Shown here: in pieces, positions 21,430 to 34,000 of the stretch
How the letters are laid out: every line of letters begins with the position of its first letter
Position numbering within the stretch: the first letter of the stretch is position 1
Source: Aspidiotus rigidus
Lineage: Eukaryota; Arthropoda; Insecta; Hemiptera; Diaspididae
NCBI GenBank assembly: GCA_035079385.1
Contig: JAVHKY010000038.1
Coordinates: forward strand, 2,666,001 to 2,730,000
Direction: 5' to 3'
Length of the DNA: 64,000 nucleotides
Program-made: the position numbers and the translations under genes
Notes under the pieces: model-generated
The model's input: only the letters and a program-made list of their open reading frames with translations
Databases searched by the model: none
Told to the model about the DNA's origin: nothing

Positions 21430-23840
21430 GCCTACCATATCCTCCAGCACTACCATCTAATCTACTACCTATCCAATCTCCCAAAGTTACTATTCAATTT
21501 ACCAGAGCTACAATCACATTTTGGTGCACTACAATCTAATTTCCCAGAACTACAATCAAATCTTGGTACATTGCAATCTAATCTATCAGCACTACTATCT
21601 AATCTACCAACATTAATATCCTATCAACTAGCATTAAAAACCAGTCTACCAACACTACAATCCAATCTGCCAATACTCTTACCTAATCGGCTAGCACTAC
21701 AATCTAATTTATCAGAACTAAAATTGAATCTTGGTGCACTACAATCTAAACCACTAGCACTACTATCTAATCCACCAACATTTATATCTTATCTACTAGC
21801 ACTAAAAACCAATCTACCAACACTACAATATAATCTACCAGCACTACATCTCATATACCAACATTAATATCTAATCTACTACTATAACAATCTCATCTAC
21901 CAGTACATACTTTGTCTAGTCTACATTGACTTTATAATCTTATCTCCAACATTTATATCTAATCATCTAGCTCTTAAATCCAATCTACCAACAGTACTAT
22001 CTAATCCACTACCACTGCCATCTAATCTAGCAATACCATATCTATTCCACATCAGGGACACTATCATCTAATCTCCCAGCACTACAATCTAATCTCCCAA
22101 TACTCATACCTAATTGGCTAACACTACAATCTAATTTATCAGAACTAAAATTAAATCTTGGTGCACTACAATCCAAACTACAAGCACTACTATCTAATCT
22201 ACCAACACTTATATCTAATCTACTAGCACTAGAAACCAATCTACCAACAATACAATATAATCTACCAGCACTACTGTCTCATATACCAACAATAATATCT
22301 AATCTACTCTTTCAACAATATGATCTACCAGTACTTTATCTAGTCTACATTGACTTTATAATCTTATCTCCAACATTTATATCTAAACATCTAGCTCTTA
22401 AATCCAATCTACCAACAATACTATCTAATCCACTAGAACTGCTATCTAATCTAGCAACACCACTATCTATTCTACATCAGGGACACTACCATCTAATCTA
22501 CCAGCACTACAATCTAACCTGCTAATACTCATACCTAATCTGCTAGCACTACAATCTAAACTACCAGCGCTACTATCTAATCTACCAAAATTTATATCTT
22601 ATCTACTAGCACTAAAAACCAATCTACCAACACTACAATATGATCTACCAGCACCACCATCTCATATACCAACATTAATATCTAATCTACTATTATCACA
22701 ATCTGATCTACCAGTACTTTATCTAGTCTACATTGACTTCATAATCTTATCTCCAACATTTATATCTAATCATCTAGCTCTTAAATCCCATCTACCCACA
22801 ATACTGTTTGATCCACTAGCACTGCCATCTAATCTAGCAATACCATTATGTATTCTTCATCAGGGACACTAGCATCTAATCTACCAGCACTACAATCTAA
22901 TCTGCCAGTACTCATACCTAATCTGCTAGCACTACAATCTAATTTACTAGAACTAAAATTAAATCTTGGTGCACTAAAATCTAAACTACCAGCACTACTA
23001 TCTAATCTACCAACATTTATATCTTATCTACTAGCACTAAAAACCAATCTACCAACCCTACAATATGATCTACCAGCACTACTATCTCATATACCAACAT
23101 TAATACCTAATCTACCATTATCACAATCTGATCTACCATTACTTTTATCCAGTCTACATTGACTTCATAATCTTGTCTCCAACATTTATGTCTAATCTGC
23201 TGACTCTCAAATCTAATGTACCAACAATATTATTTAATCCACTAGCACTACCAGCACTACCATCTAATCTTACAATACTAATATCTAGTCTACATTAGGA
23301 ACCTTATCATCTTATCTACCAACAATATTATCTAATTTACCAGCATTACTATCTAAGCTGCCAATACTAATTCCTAATCTGCTAGCATTATAATCTAATT
23401 TGCCAGAACTAAAGTCAAATCTTAATGCACTACAATCCAATCTACCATTAGCAGCACTACCACATACCAGCACTGACACTACCATCTTATGTATCAGCAT
23501 TCATATTAATCAACTAGTTCTAACATCTAATCTATCCGCACTAATATCTAATACTACCATCTAATCTACCACCAGTATTATCCAATCTACTAACACTAAA
23601 ATCTAATACCAACACTGTTATCTAATCTACCAACACTACCATCCAATCTACTAGCATTATAACCCAACCTACCAGTACTACCATCTAATTTACCAACACT
23701 ACCATCCAATCTACAAACATTCATATCTAATAAATTAGCATACCAAAATCTAATCTACCAGTATTACCACCCAATTTACCAATACAAATATCTGATCTCT
23801 CGGCACTACCATCTAATCTATCAACACCACTTGAACAACT
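21430..23840. repeat. 21-bp minisatellite with a ~420-bp higher-order repeat
   Basis: The basic unit is close to AATCTACCAGCACTACAATCT, with regular variants. Landmarks such as ACCTAATYKGCTARCACTACA recur at about 21681, 22108, 22532 and 22914. That gives spacings near 427, 424 and 382 bp, so about twenty monomers form a higher-order unit, and one unit has lost about two monomers. Because 21 is a multiple of 3, frames stay open on both strands (SNLPALQ-type and CSAGRLD-type heptads). These frames are interrupted and show no start, so no protein is called. The order decays after about 23170. Confidence 0.85.
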
Positions 23841-23854
23841 AGAAGAAACCAACA

Positions 23855-23874
23855 CTTGCTGAGATCTCAGCAAG
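23855..23874. repeat. 20-bp perfect palindrome at the satellite edge
   Basis: CTTGCTGAGATCTCAGCAAG is fully symmetric and lies where the satellite passes into unique DNA. The flanking AACTAGAAG and CTTTCTAGTGGTT words give weak further pairing. Confidence 0.7.
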
Positions 23875-24417
23875 CCTTTTGTTACTTTCTAGTGGTTGGT
23901 TGGAATTGATTTGAGATTCCGCCCTCTCTGCCATCAGGGAGAGTATTTCAAATTACAAATTTAGTCTATTGATTTTGGAAGAGGCCAGGATACGAAAAAT
24001 AGATCCTCTTTAAAAGACTTTTTAATTGTGAAAGTGGCGTGGATATCATCTGAGAAAACGCACCAAAGTCTTCTATCTCTATACTTTCAAGCAACGTCCA
24101 TATTATATTCTTCTAATCAGTTGCAGCACATAGAAGTGTATTTGATTGTATTTTCTCAGCCGATCTGCATTCCAAAGGATTCTTCCGACCCAACCTTGAT
24201 GACTGCGTATGTTTTCTTGTCCATCAAGCAGTGGAGCGGTTTTTTTAATCCACTGTCTCGAGTGCCATTGCTAGCTTCATTTGAAAGTGGGAAAAGAATT
24301 CTTGCCCCCTTGCGTCCCAGCAGAAAGTCATATTAAAAATATATTATTTTTTCAGCACGGGATGTAGTCGATCATTCTATCATTTTTGTTGTCCACCAGA
24401 AGATCGATCGTGGTGTC

Positions 24418-24630
24418 TCAACTCGTCAGAATAATACCTTCTGGAACTAAAAATTTTATAACGGAAAAGTACCTTCTAGATGCTTTCAATACACTGTAAG
24501 CGATGGTTCCTAATCTAGAGACAAAGATATTGACGCCCAAGGCAATCCAACGACGTATTTGTACTTCTTTCGAGCAGAACGACATCATCGTAGTCGTAAA
24601 CACCTCGGTGAAACCCTTCAATTTAATCAT
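24418..24630 (-). pseudogene. Possible odorant-receptor C-terminal remnant
   Basis: The minus-strand frame ends with a segment containing FVSRLGTIAYSVLKASRRYF then SVIKFL, followed by about nine residues and a stop. Insect odorant receptors commonly end with a hydrophobic F-x-x-S-x-x-T-x-x-x-V-L-x-A-S-Y-S-Y-F-x-x-L pattern, which this resembles. Upstream coding exons were not found and the frame opens abruptly near 24630. An isolated or broken terminal exon is the best reading. The family assignment rests on a short pattern only. Confidence 0.25.
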
Positions 24631-24639
24631 AAGATCGAA

Positions 24640-26580
24640 GGCGACAGACAGTGGAACATCGTTTTGAGAAATAATTTAGTTTTAAAAGACGTGTTTCACA
24701 AATTTGTCCAATATTTTGGAACAAACAGCCGGAGGTATAGCAAAGTTTCGTCTTCAACTGTATCCCGCTAATCGATATCAAAGTTTTTGACCTTGAATCA
24801 GTTTCTCAACTGTGGAGTCACTCTCGTATCGTCGTTTACAAGATGTTTGGGCGTTCTTTCGGATAAGATCCCGTGCACTTTGTATATTTACGTACGATAA
24901 TGGCAGTCTTCCAACATTCCTATCATCCTTTTTGGCCTCTCCCAACTTTACAAAATTTACTCTCAACTTTCGAACATTTCCGCGAGATAAGTTCCTACGT
25001 ATGGCGTACGATATAGCGTGAAAATTTTTTGAATAGGAAATTTTATTCTTCATAATATCAACGTACATACAGCGTGTATAGGATTCGAAAAACGGCCTTA
25101 ACGCGTCGTTAACTTTTCTCTTCCTTTATTTCGCGATATCGTTAACAAAACTTCTATACGTGACCCTTTGTAGAGGAATTTTTTCTTCCCTCTTCGAGGA
25201 ATAAGTCGCAGTAAATTTTCCACAATCGTAGTCATATCGTAAAAGGAGATTTTCGACGAGAAAAATTCTCGTTTCCTTCTTCCGTTCGTAGGCTTTTTTT
25301 TTCTTCCATCACGTGCGCGATGGCTCCGTTACTCACGAAAGACATTTTGGCTTACTTCCGAAAATTTTCTCATCGCGTATAAAATTTACAGCGCGTTGAC
25401 GCAATTTTTTGGCACCATTTTGCCGGTAGATCTTCGAAGAAAATTGCCTACCGCACGCAGCTTGATATTTGCTTTCGCCCTTTAACCTTATGGCTGGTGC
25501 ATAAGCTGTGCAAAAGCATTAGGCGTCGCGAACGATAATAAAACACGAAGAAAGAATAAATTTCGGGTCGAAAATTGAAAACGAAGGCATTTTTTCGAGC
25601 AGCGGGAGGACGTTTTAAGCGGTCGTAAATTTTCTCCAGCAGTTTGCTAACAAATTTAGAAAGAGAAATTACCGCGGCCGAAGAAGGGAGATTCAAAGGT
25701 TGCTGCGTTTCACCTCTAGGAACGGCAATTATGATACGGGGCTAAATTGGCGGAGGGTATTTATATTTATATTATTTCTTCTTCCGGCTTTCTTTTCGTG
25801 AATTACGAGATTTTTTCTTTTTTTTTTGCCCCTCATTTAATACAGCCTATGCTCGTAATAGCAAATCTTTCTTCGTTCTGTTTGCTCCGCACGACGAGGT
25901 GAACGCGCGTAAAGGTCATCCCTTTATGGGGGGAGAATTAACGAATTAGAGATGAACGTTTTAATGAGAGTCCTACGAATATCCGCGACGCCTATTCAAG
26001 TCCTCCGGTTTTTCTACATTAATTTAGTTTCAGTTCTATTCGTATGAATATTTATGATGTACGTCGTTCTTAATTATATAAATCCTCGAAGGAAGTAGTA
26101 CGATGCTAATTCCGACAGAAAAAAAAAGTTTTTGTTTCGTTTCCGCCTACTAATACTTGAGGCCTTACAGTTTCGCTTGTACGGTGACAAATTTAATTTA
26201 GAAATTTTCAACAACCGCAACGTTGACCGCTTCCATCCTTGTCTGAAGTTTTGAAAATGTGTCAACTCGGTATGCACGCGTCCGACCCTACGGATAATTA
26301 TATCGAGAATGAAAAATAAGAAAGTGCGTGTTCGCGATACGATTCTATTTCAAGCGTAATTTGCGAAGAATGCTATGTATGATAAATTCCTGGCGTTTCA
26401 TTACCACCTTATGAAAAATTAGTCCAATTAATCGTGCGAAGATTTTTCGTTTCACCATTCAGGAATGTAACGGAAGGGTGCTTCAAGGAACTTTTTCAAT
26501 GGCGGCATTTATCTTGAGAATTGGTCGCGGTCATGCTTATCACTAACACATCTTAAGCATTGTCTTAAGAGTTCGAGTGG
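24640..26580. other. Single-copy CpG-rich DNA, no gene called
   Basis: CG-containing words are frequent (CGCGTCG, TCGCGA, GCGCG) and no element described here recurs in it. Open frames are short and overlap on both strands. It may hold regulatory DNA or exons of an undetected gene. Confidence 0.35.
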
Positions 26581-26589
26581 ATAGCCTGA

Positions 26590-26940
26590 CTTCGAATATT
26601 GAGCTCGTGTAGCTGCACAAAGACAACCACATTCAAGTGCTGTGAGCGACTCATTCAGCGCGAGATAGGGCTGTGTGCTCGCTCCCGCTCTTTTCATCGA
26701 ATTTATGAACGCTGTTTTGCATGCGGTCGATGGTAAATTCAAAGACAGAAGTGTGTTGTTGAAATACCGAACAGAAATCAAAATAGACTGAAGGCCAACA
26801 TAAAGTGCCGATACACATACGTCATCAAGCTACCGTATGCAGATGATTGTATTGCTCTTGAGCATTCCGAAGCCATTCAGCATCACCTCGCTAATGACTG
26901 CGCTCGGCTCAATAAAATCGTTCCGGAATTTAGCTTGATT
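26590..26940 (+). pseudogene. Non-LTR reverse transcriptase fragment with YADD motif
   Basis: The plus-strand frame gives GCVLAPALFIEFMNAVLHAV followed by DGKFKDRSVLLKYR, directly preceded by TAG where Gln is usual (QGCVLAP, motif B). After a frameshift it gives IKLPYADDCIALEHSEAIQ with HHLANDCARLNKI (motif C and following). This order fits non-LTR retrotransposon reverse transcriptases common in insects. The stop and frameshift show it is dead. Neither the endonuclease nor a 3' end is visible nearby. Confidence 0.75.
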
Positions 26941-27479
26941 GAGAAACATTTCCCTTTTATCTCCAACGATAATTCGCCTTTACTTTGTTGTCCTCGAGAT
27001 TTCTTTTTTAATCCTCTAGTCCTCAACATCTCCTTCTCCTCCTTCCTCCTCCTTCTTATGCAGGTCTAGCTTTACTTCGGTGTACTCGTGTCTTTTCGTC
27101 GTTACTCGACTACGTCACTCTAACTCACATTCGTCACTCTAACTCACATTCGTCAACTTATTGTGCCGTTCTATGACTCACCACTTCGTTTCTGCCAACG
27201 TTGTTCCCGTTCCAACTTTTAAGTTTAAATGAATGTGGGTTCAGCAAATCTTATACCTTATTAATTTTAACTTACAATATAGGTATACTGCAACTAAAAA
27301 AATCTTATCTCTCAAATTAATGAATGATGTCATAGGTACTTCTGGCTCAAACACCAGTAGTAAAGCTTCAAAGCAGGCACTTGGTAAAATTTTGCCTTTA
27401 GTCCTACACAATATGGGAGGAAGGGTTACATTGAGCTGATCGGGGAAAAATACGGTTCGTTAGCCGCGGTTCATTGCGA

Positions 27480-27895
27480 GCGGAAACATACCTTTCCGCG
27501 CGTGCTTGAGGTGGATAAGTATGGATCTGTTTCAGAGTTAATTTCAGAGGCCAAGCATGTTCCCTTTATATTAAGGAGGAAGATGATTTCTAATGGTAAA
27601 AAACTTGAAAAAAATTCAAGTTTATTCCTCTTTGATGTCTATTTTCAGACTTATGGAAAAAATTTAAAACATGATTTTGAATAAAAACACAATTATGATC
27701 TTTTTTTTTTTCCAACTACGTTTATATACTCAATAATTGCTTATTCTAGATCACCCATAGTGGAAATTTTCAGCGATTGGGTTTGCAAACAAGTTCTGCC
27801 ATCATTAAGAAAAGAAATATTGATGAATGAAATACAGACAGTAGTCAACGAGGGTGTGAAGAGAATTCAGGAATTTTCAAGACTGTCTGAATAAA
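27480..27895 (+). pseudogene. Gene-like exons with 3' end, paralogue of 29480-29670
   Basis: A frame from 27502 contains EVDKYGSVSELISEAKHVPF and ends near a donor-like AATG|GTAAAA (27596). A later candidate exon starts after TTATTCTAG (27749), encodes SPIVEIFSDWVCKQVLPSLR and about 27 further residues, and stops at 27892. The stop is fused with an AATAAA (27890-27895). The two pieces do not join in frame as read. The upstream part is paralogous to the minus-strand exon at 29581-29667 but has stops in that frame. No domain was recognised. Confidence 0.35.
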
Positions 27896-28647
27896 ATTCA
27901 TTTTGCGGGAACTAAAAAATTATTATAATATTTGCAAAAAATAGAGGTTTAAATAGAATATTTCGACGATACATTATTTTTACTGATTTTATTTTATTTT
28001 GAAAGGAATAATTTATGAACATTTTTATTTATTCATTTATTTTTTTATTTTTACGAGCATTTGAGCATCACTAAGGGCTATTTTCTCGATCAAAAAAGAG
28101 GTGGATGACAAATTATATCATTACTTACAACTTAATGTTATAATTTAGGTGGTATAATATAATTTTGATAATTAACAAAAGAGTTGAAAAATTTGGTGGC
28201 TTGTAAGTAGGTCAAAGTTGAGTCTACTTTATTATTAATATAATTCAAATGAATATTTTAGTTCCCTTTTTAAAAAAAAAATCTTATTGAATTACATTTA
28301 AATTAAATTTTTTTATATCATTAATAAATTTAATTATTTTATTATTTTCAAGTATTATTTTTATAATTTTTATTAAAATAAATAAAATATTGGTAATATT
28401 TAATTATAAATTAATTTTACCAACTATCATTCTAAGAATTCATTTTATATAATATAAAAAATAAGAAATATACCTTATGATGATATACAAAATAAAAATT
28501 TATTGATTCTAAAATTATAATAAATTATTTTGAGAATAATTAATTTAAAATAATTTTATTATTTAAAAATGATTTTTAGATTAGATTTTTAGATTAAATT
28601 TTGAATTTAGAAATAGAATTATTTATTTATAAATTATTTATTATTTA

Positions 28648-28720
<73 letters not shown>
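27896..28720. other. AT-rich block ending in (TA)n
   Basis: Very AT-rich from about 27900, with an uninterrupted TA run at about 28660-28716. It ends abruptly at a retrotransposon stem-loop (28725). No coding or RNA feature can be supported. Confidence 0.55.
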
Positions 28721-28722
<2 letters not shown>

Positions 28723-28790
28723 AAAGTGCCCCCACACAGCCTTCAAGGGCCAATTACGAGGGGCACTAAAAAAAAAACATTGATAATAGC
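28721..28790 (-). mobile_element. Retrotransposon 3' stem-loop, copy 3 (short)
   Basis: AGTGCCCC (28725-28732) pairs with GGGGCACT (28760-28767). This is the same position and size class as the stems at 1347-1388 and 43548-43575, but with a C-G pair where those have T-A. A poly(A)-like run follows on the plus strand and (TA)n flanks the other side. Only the terminal piece is present. Confidence 0.5.
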
Positions 28791-28947
28791 AAATAATGAT
28801 AACATAGGTTTCGCTCACCATGAACCACATTTGATCCTTTCGCCATCAAAAAATGAACTTGAAATTTTTTCCATCAAGATACATTATTGAGAAAAAGAAA
28901 CAATGTAGCTGTAGAAGGAAGAGAACTTGTCCAGTCGGTATCAAGAA

Positions 28948-29314
28948 TTTAAAGTATATTAGTTTTGCGACACTGCCGTCTTTTGAAATTGAATACAGAA
29001 AAATATTAAAAAAGGTATAAATAAAAATAAAGAAAATATATTGAGAAAAATGAAAAAATGAAAATAAAAGCAATTTTGAAAACAATTTAAATGAGGACCT
29101 CTGTTTCGCTCATAAGCCTACGACATCTTTGGGGTCGAGATTAATTGAGCGAAACGTCGGTCCTCATTTAAATTGTTTTCAAAATTGCTTTTCTTTTTAT
29201 TAATTTTTTCATTTTTTTAAATATATTTTCTTTATTTTTATTTATACCTTTTTTAATATTTTTCTGTATTCAATTTCAAAAGACGGCAGTGTCGCAAAAA
29301 TATTATACTTTAAA
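28948..29314. repeat. Long inverted repeat, arms about 165 bp
   Basis: TTTAAAGTATATTAG...GCGACACTGCCGTC at the left mirrors GACGGCAGTGTCGC...TATACTTTAAA at the right, and the arms meet near 29115-29142. Towards the loop the left arm has TGAGGACCTCTGTTTCGCT and the right GAGCGAAACGTCGGTCCTCA. The GCGAAAC word resembles the 3' core strand of PLE hammerhead motifs, so two PLE-type ends may be joined tail to tail. Confidence 0.7.
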
Positions 29315-29580
29315 CGGAGCTGTAGTTGAAAATAATAAGATGGGATTCAGCATGCAAAGTTTTTTATCATTCAATAAGGTAACATTTGAGTGTTGAATTC
29401 TCGAAACATCTAGCAATAATTTTTGGTTCAAGGCGTGTGATACTACAGCATTTATGTATCGGTAAATAATGAATTTGAAATTTTTTCGAAGTCTCTCACC
29501 ATTAGAAATCATCTTTCTACCTAGTGGGAAGGAAGTACGCTTGGGCTCGCAAGAAGACGCGAGAACAGATCCATACTTAC

Positions 29581-29667
29581 CCTTCTCAACCTAGCGGGAG
29601 AAGGTACATTTTCACTCGCAGTGACCTCCGGCGAAGGAACTATATTTTCCCCCGGTGAGCCCGACAT
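29581..29667 (-). CDS. Candidate first coding exon, unknown protein
   Basis: On the minus strand an ATG at 29667-29665 opens 29 codons (MSGSPGENIVPSPEV, then TASENVPSPARLRR) that end exactly in phase 0 at a textbook donor, GTAAGT (29580-29575). A paralogous stretch lies on the plus strand at about 27435-27525, where the donor reads ATAAGT and two stops break the frame. The next candidate acceptor (CTTCCCACTAG, about 60 bp on) leads into a stop, so the downstream structure is unclear. The protein is not recognised; the small size and Ser/Pro content give no clue to function. Confidence 0.3.
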
Positions 29668-30013
29668 TACGTACTCTCCTTCTACTGAAAAAGACTTAGA
29701 AAAATTCTGACCTTAGGATTATAGATGAGGCTGTGGAGGAGGGTATAATATTATCAATGAGGACTCTAATATTTTTATGATCTTTGATTTGGGGCTAGAA
29801 GTCCCGTTAGACTTCTTTACTTTTTACTTCAATCAATGAAACGCGGTGCAGCTTGAATTCTGTTTTGCTACGGGGTTGAAATTTTAAACCTACATTGACT
29901 CATTTTTATTTTTTATTACCAGCTTTAAAACTACAATACGGTTATTGGCTTCGCGGCACAATCAATTATTATGTACATGTAGAAGGATAGATGCAGGATA
30001 ACTAGGGAAGAGA

Positions 30014-31371
30014 TTAATATTGAGTGGAATTAATGAGGGGAGCTAGGTTTGGTCTGATGTTGGAGTAAAAGTCAGTTAGTTGTAAGTAATGAAGTGTACC
30101 AGTAATGGTTTCGTGGTTGTTTTTGAGTGCTTGAGGGTGGGAGGGTGTGTATTTGTGGAAAGACAAAGAGGTGAGAGTTTGGAGCAGGAGAAAAATGGTC
30201 AACTGTTAAATTGTTTTGTTGGCAGTAGGAGCAAGATGGAGGGGTGAGGATGTGGGTGTTCATTAGGCAAGATTGTGTAATTTTTGTGTGGCCTATTCTT
30301 AGACGAGAAAAAATGACTTCTTTGATGATGAGCAGGGGCCAGGGATTTTTTCAATACGAAGGAGTTTGTTGTTGGACTAATTTTCCCACAGTGTGTTCCA
30401 TGAATGGGTGATGAGTAAAAGGTAGTGATTTTTATAGTCTAGGGATGGAACGGGCGAATTATCAGTCATTCGAGTGAAGGAGGTAGCTTGTTTGGCCACT
30501 TGATCATAAGTGTCATGTTTGAAGAGGTCAATGTGCCTGGAGATCCATATGAAAATTATTTGGCTGTTGATTGAGTCCAGAGTGAGAAGTGTTAGGAGAA
30601 TGCGTTGTATGGGTCTGTAAAGGAAGAAAAAGAGAGTCAATGAGGAGAAGGAATTTGCCGTTTGGGGAAATTGGGAGAGGTGAGAGAGGCAAATGTGGAA
30701 GATATGTTGCAGATGCGTTGTGAAACTATTTCCACGTCGATCGAGTATACGTAAGCTGCTTCATTGGATGTGATGGACCTGTCGGAGAGGCACAGTCAGT
30801 GTTTGTAGCTAAGGATATTCTTGAAGTAGTTTCCTGATGTGTTGGGAATAAATAATTTTGTCAGATATGGGGAATTCAGAGAAGTCGCGACGTTTTTAGG
30901 TTGAGGGCGAGTCCATGAACGGCAAGTCGAATGTATAGGTTGTAGGAGATTTGCTATGAACGGTTTATTGAGAAGGTGATTAAATTGGAGGCGAATGGGT
31001 TGCTTGTAGTGAAGGAGAAAGATTCCTTTGTAAATTGGAAGTTGCGGGAATTGGGAGACAGAGGATGATCTGCTCGAATACCTCTCCATGAGCAACTTTT
31101 TAAAATTACCTCGTAAATTAGAGATCCAAATAACTCTCGACTACCAGTGATTGAAATTATAAATAGAACTCAATAAGAAGTTGGAGGTCAGGGTGATTCT
31201 ACGAAAATGAAGGGGAGATTCACAGGACTCTGCGCATAGGCTAAGTTTGGGGTTAGTAAGATAAGCTCCCAGGGCAGGGCAATGCAGAGAGAGAGAAGGT
31301 TTGGATGGGGTCGAGTAAGGCGAAGACAGTTTTGTTGGATTTGAAACACTATCGTACTTATTACTCTCCAT
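30014..31371 (-). pseudogene. Jockey-like retrotransposon: post-RT, RNase H and zinc-knuckle tail
   Basis: Reading the minus strand from 31371, a frame containing LCAESCESPLHFRRITLTSN is the segment after the reverse transcriptase. An intermediate part lies at 31095-30796. An RNase H remnant (IIFIWISRHIDLFKHDTYDQ with VAKQA) shows the W-I-x-x-H and final Asp positions. The tail reads SRLRIGHTKITQSCLMNTHI, then CSYCQQNNLTVDHF (a CxxC..H knuckle), LKNNHETITGTLHYLQ, and a stop at 30014. At least three frame changes separate the parts. The reverse transcriptase itself is missing; the Arg in ISRH replaces Gly of the usual PGH. Confidence 0.7.
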
Positions 31372-31379
31372 TTTTTAAG

Positions 31380-33660
31380 GAAGCATTCTTCGTGAACTCA
31401 TAACTGTTCAAAAAGCATTCTGATAGTGATTTACAAATTCGTTTTAAGGATACTAAACAGTCAATTTAATCCAGAAACATAAGGATTTGCGTAATTCTAT
31501 TCGAAAGAAAGGAGGGTTGCTAATACGAATTTTAATTACTACAAACAATAAACTTTCTCCATTTCTAAATGCTTTTTTCCCACCATCAAAACCAACGCAT
31601 GACTTACTATGAAATTAGGCGGTTCGCAAAGCATATGCAACAAAAAGCTCACCCGCACATCACGCTTCGAGTGAGCCGCCCAATTTTACAACTGCCTCCA
31701 TTTATGCCCATGGAGAAATTCTATAGCGCTATCTTCTAGAAAAATGCTCGTAAATCACAGTAAAATGTTTCATTCATTCATAAAAGACTCTTAAGAGGTT
31801 ACGGATGCGAGTTGGCGGAAAAAATTTTTTACGTTCACGAGCCAACGATGAACTTGAACTTTCGGAAAATGAGAATAAATTCATATTTTATGCGTCGGTG
31901 GGCGATGGGGCGATAAATTTTCAAGTTTTGAGGAGCGAGCGCTCTACTTAGACGAGCTGGAAAATTTCTTTCCATACTATTATCGCTGCTTAATTCATAT
32001 GTTACTGAGCCCATCCCATTCAAAATTGTATAAAACTTTTAGAATTTATTACACCACGGTTGAAACAGTCGACTCGAATCCTCGTACGAGGCAGAATTTT
32101 TTTTCCCCTTCACGAAGCGCAGAGCCTAATTTTGCGATGTGAAAGGTACAGTGACGGGTGAATTTTCTCGAAATTTAATTTATGTACTCTGTAGAGAATA
32201 CTTAGAAGTTGTAGTAGCGTGTAGCTAAAGAATTTATTACATATACAAACAGCCTATTTCAGCGAACGAATCAAAAATGCTTTCCAAGCGAAACGTATGG
32301 TAGCGAGAACTGGCGTTGACATCAGAATTATTCACGTCGACGAAATTTTTATATGTACTTTATATGGGTTATCTTTCTATTTGTTTGAGAGAGAGCGAGG
32401 AGAAAAAAATTGTGATGCCAAAAATTTCAAAAACCCTACGACTTTCCCACTTTGCTAAAGGGAGTTCAGTGACATAGGTCTACAGAAGGCGGGCTAAAGC
32501 TCTCTTCTGTACAAACTTCGTGAATAGAACAAGGAAGGCATAATTCTCTCGTCGCGAAATTTTTACGCTAATGTTACCGCGCGCGAGTATATTTATAATT
32601 TAATTTATACGATACGAAACAGCATCAGAAAGTTTGCGCTTAAAGATTGTATTCCAAAGTTGGGTGAAATTTATAACATTAAAATTGTGCAGGGTAGGCC
32701 CCTAGGATGGTGCCAACAATTTTGCGAGTGGGCCGGAAATTTCTCAGGGACAAAAGGTAGAGAAACTCGTCGATTCGCAAAAACGACATTCTTTATAAAA
32801 ATTTCGACGGTTATTTCTGTAATTTAATTTATGTAGTATTCGGTACAAAAGGAAAAAATTTTTTTCGAACTTCGTAAATTTATGATATCGGAAATTTCTG
32901 AAATAAGTTGGATTTGTTCCCCCCTATTCTTCTTTTTGCACGGTATAATACGAATGAATTTAAAAAAGCCTACGATAATAAATTAAATGAAAGAAGGAGG
33001 GAAACAAACGGTATATCTAGACATTCGTATTCGAGATGATAAAAATTTTCACGCCGCGTTGCTTCGTAAAAAATTTTGCGAAAATTTTCTAGACTTAATT
33101 TCCGCCGCCCCGGAATAATCGAAAATATAGTAGCTCGAAAAATTCTTCGGACCATGTATTCCAAACAAAGGGATATTAAATCATGTCATCGACCTTCGAA
33201 GCTTGGGTCTCGTATTCGCACCTATTCTTCGGATTTTCGTATATGTGAAAATTTATATTGGCAGCTCGCTAATTGAATCCTTCGTAACATCATTTTTATA
33301 TACGTTTACCAATTTTCTCGCGAGTGCTAATGGAAATGTGGTAATATCAATCTGCCACGTAATATTTTCCGGAGGACGGTTTAATCTGCAGCTTTTATTT
33401 TACAATTTGTCAATGAAAGTTACGAGATTACAAGCTTCGATTTCTCCTTTCGCCTCGTGAGGACAAAGTGGGCAGGGATTCGACATAACCCGAATTTAGC
33501 GATAGAAAAAATTACGAAGTATACTTTCAAAAGCAATGTTTTATTCGATACATTCTCGAATATTACGACGAGAGAGGCTCCAGGGTCAAAAACAAGGATT
33601 GCTGTGCACTCAGTCAAAGATGGTGGTGGAATAGCTAGTCACCGCTGTCAACTTTTTTGA
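31380..33660. other. Single-copy CpG-rich DNA, no gene called
   Basis: The region 31600-33560 has frequent CG words and lacks any repeat found elsewhere in the window. No splice-flanked frame with a recognisable domain was seen. Confidence 0.35.
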
Positions 33661-33774
33661 GCTGCTCAATGATTTCCGTGGTATCAGGAATGCAGATAAC
33701 GCCCAAAGGATAGCGGATGTATTTGAGGAGATATAGTATAGTATCGCATTCAATAAAGTTTTCAAGTTGAAGCT

Positions 33775-34000
33775 CTGAAACAATGGTGATGGCTGAAAGC
33801 AGGGTAAACCAGGCCCTACAGGTTGTGACGTGTTGAATTGCGTCGATCAAACTAGAACTTGCAGTAGGAAAGAGGGGGGCCATATTCCGCCTGCAAAGTT
33901 TGGAAATTACGATCAAGAAAGTCATGAAGTATCTGGGCATCTGGTTTCATTCGAAGCTGAGCTTCGCACGATTTCCTGAAGACAGCGGAGAAAACGGTCT
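33775..34000 (+). pseudogene. Non-LTR reverse transcriptase C-terminal fragment (R1/jockey-like)
   Basis: The plus strand reads AESRVNQALQVVTC, a stop where Trp is expected, then IASIKLELAVGKRGAIFRLQ and ITIKKVMKYLGIWFHSKLSF. This is the order VxxALxxVxxWIxxxKLELAxxKTEAI...KYLGxWxDSKLSF seen after the YxDD motif in R1- and jockey-type elements. The frame continues to 34253 without further similarity. It is dead because of the internal stop and missing catalytic part. Confidence 0.65.

Noticed and set aside
21571..23162. Heptad Leu-rich protein (SNLPALQ repeats)
   Set aside because: The 21-bp period keeps frames open on both strands; stops interrupt it and no start or splice signals are consistent between higher-order units.
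21430..23840. CRISPR array
   Set aside because: Repeats are contiguous without unique spacers, there are no cas genes, and the DNA is eukaryotic.
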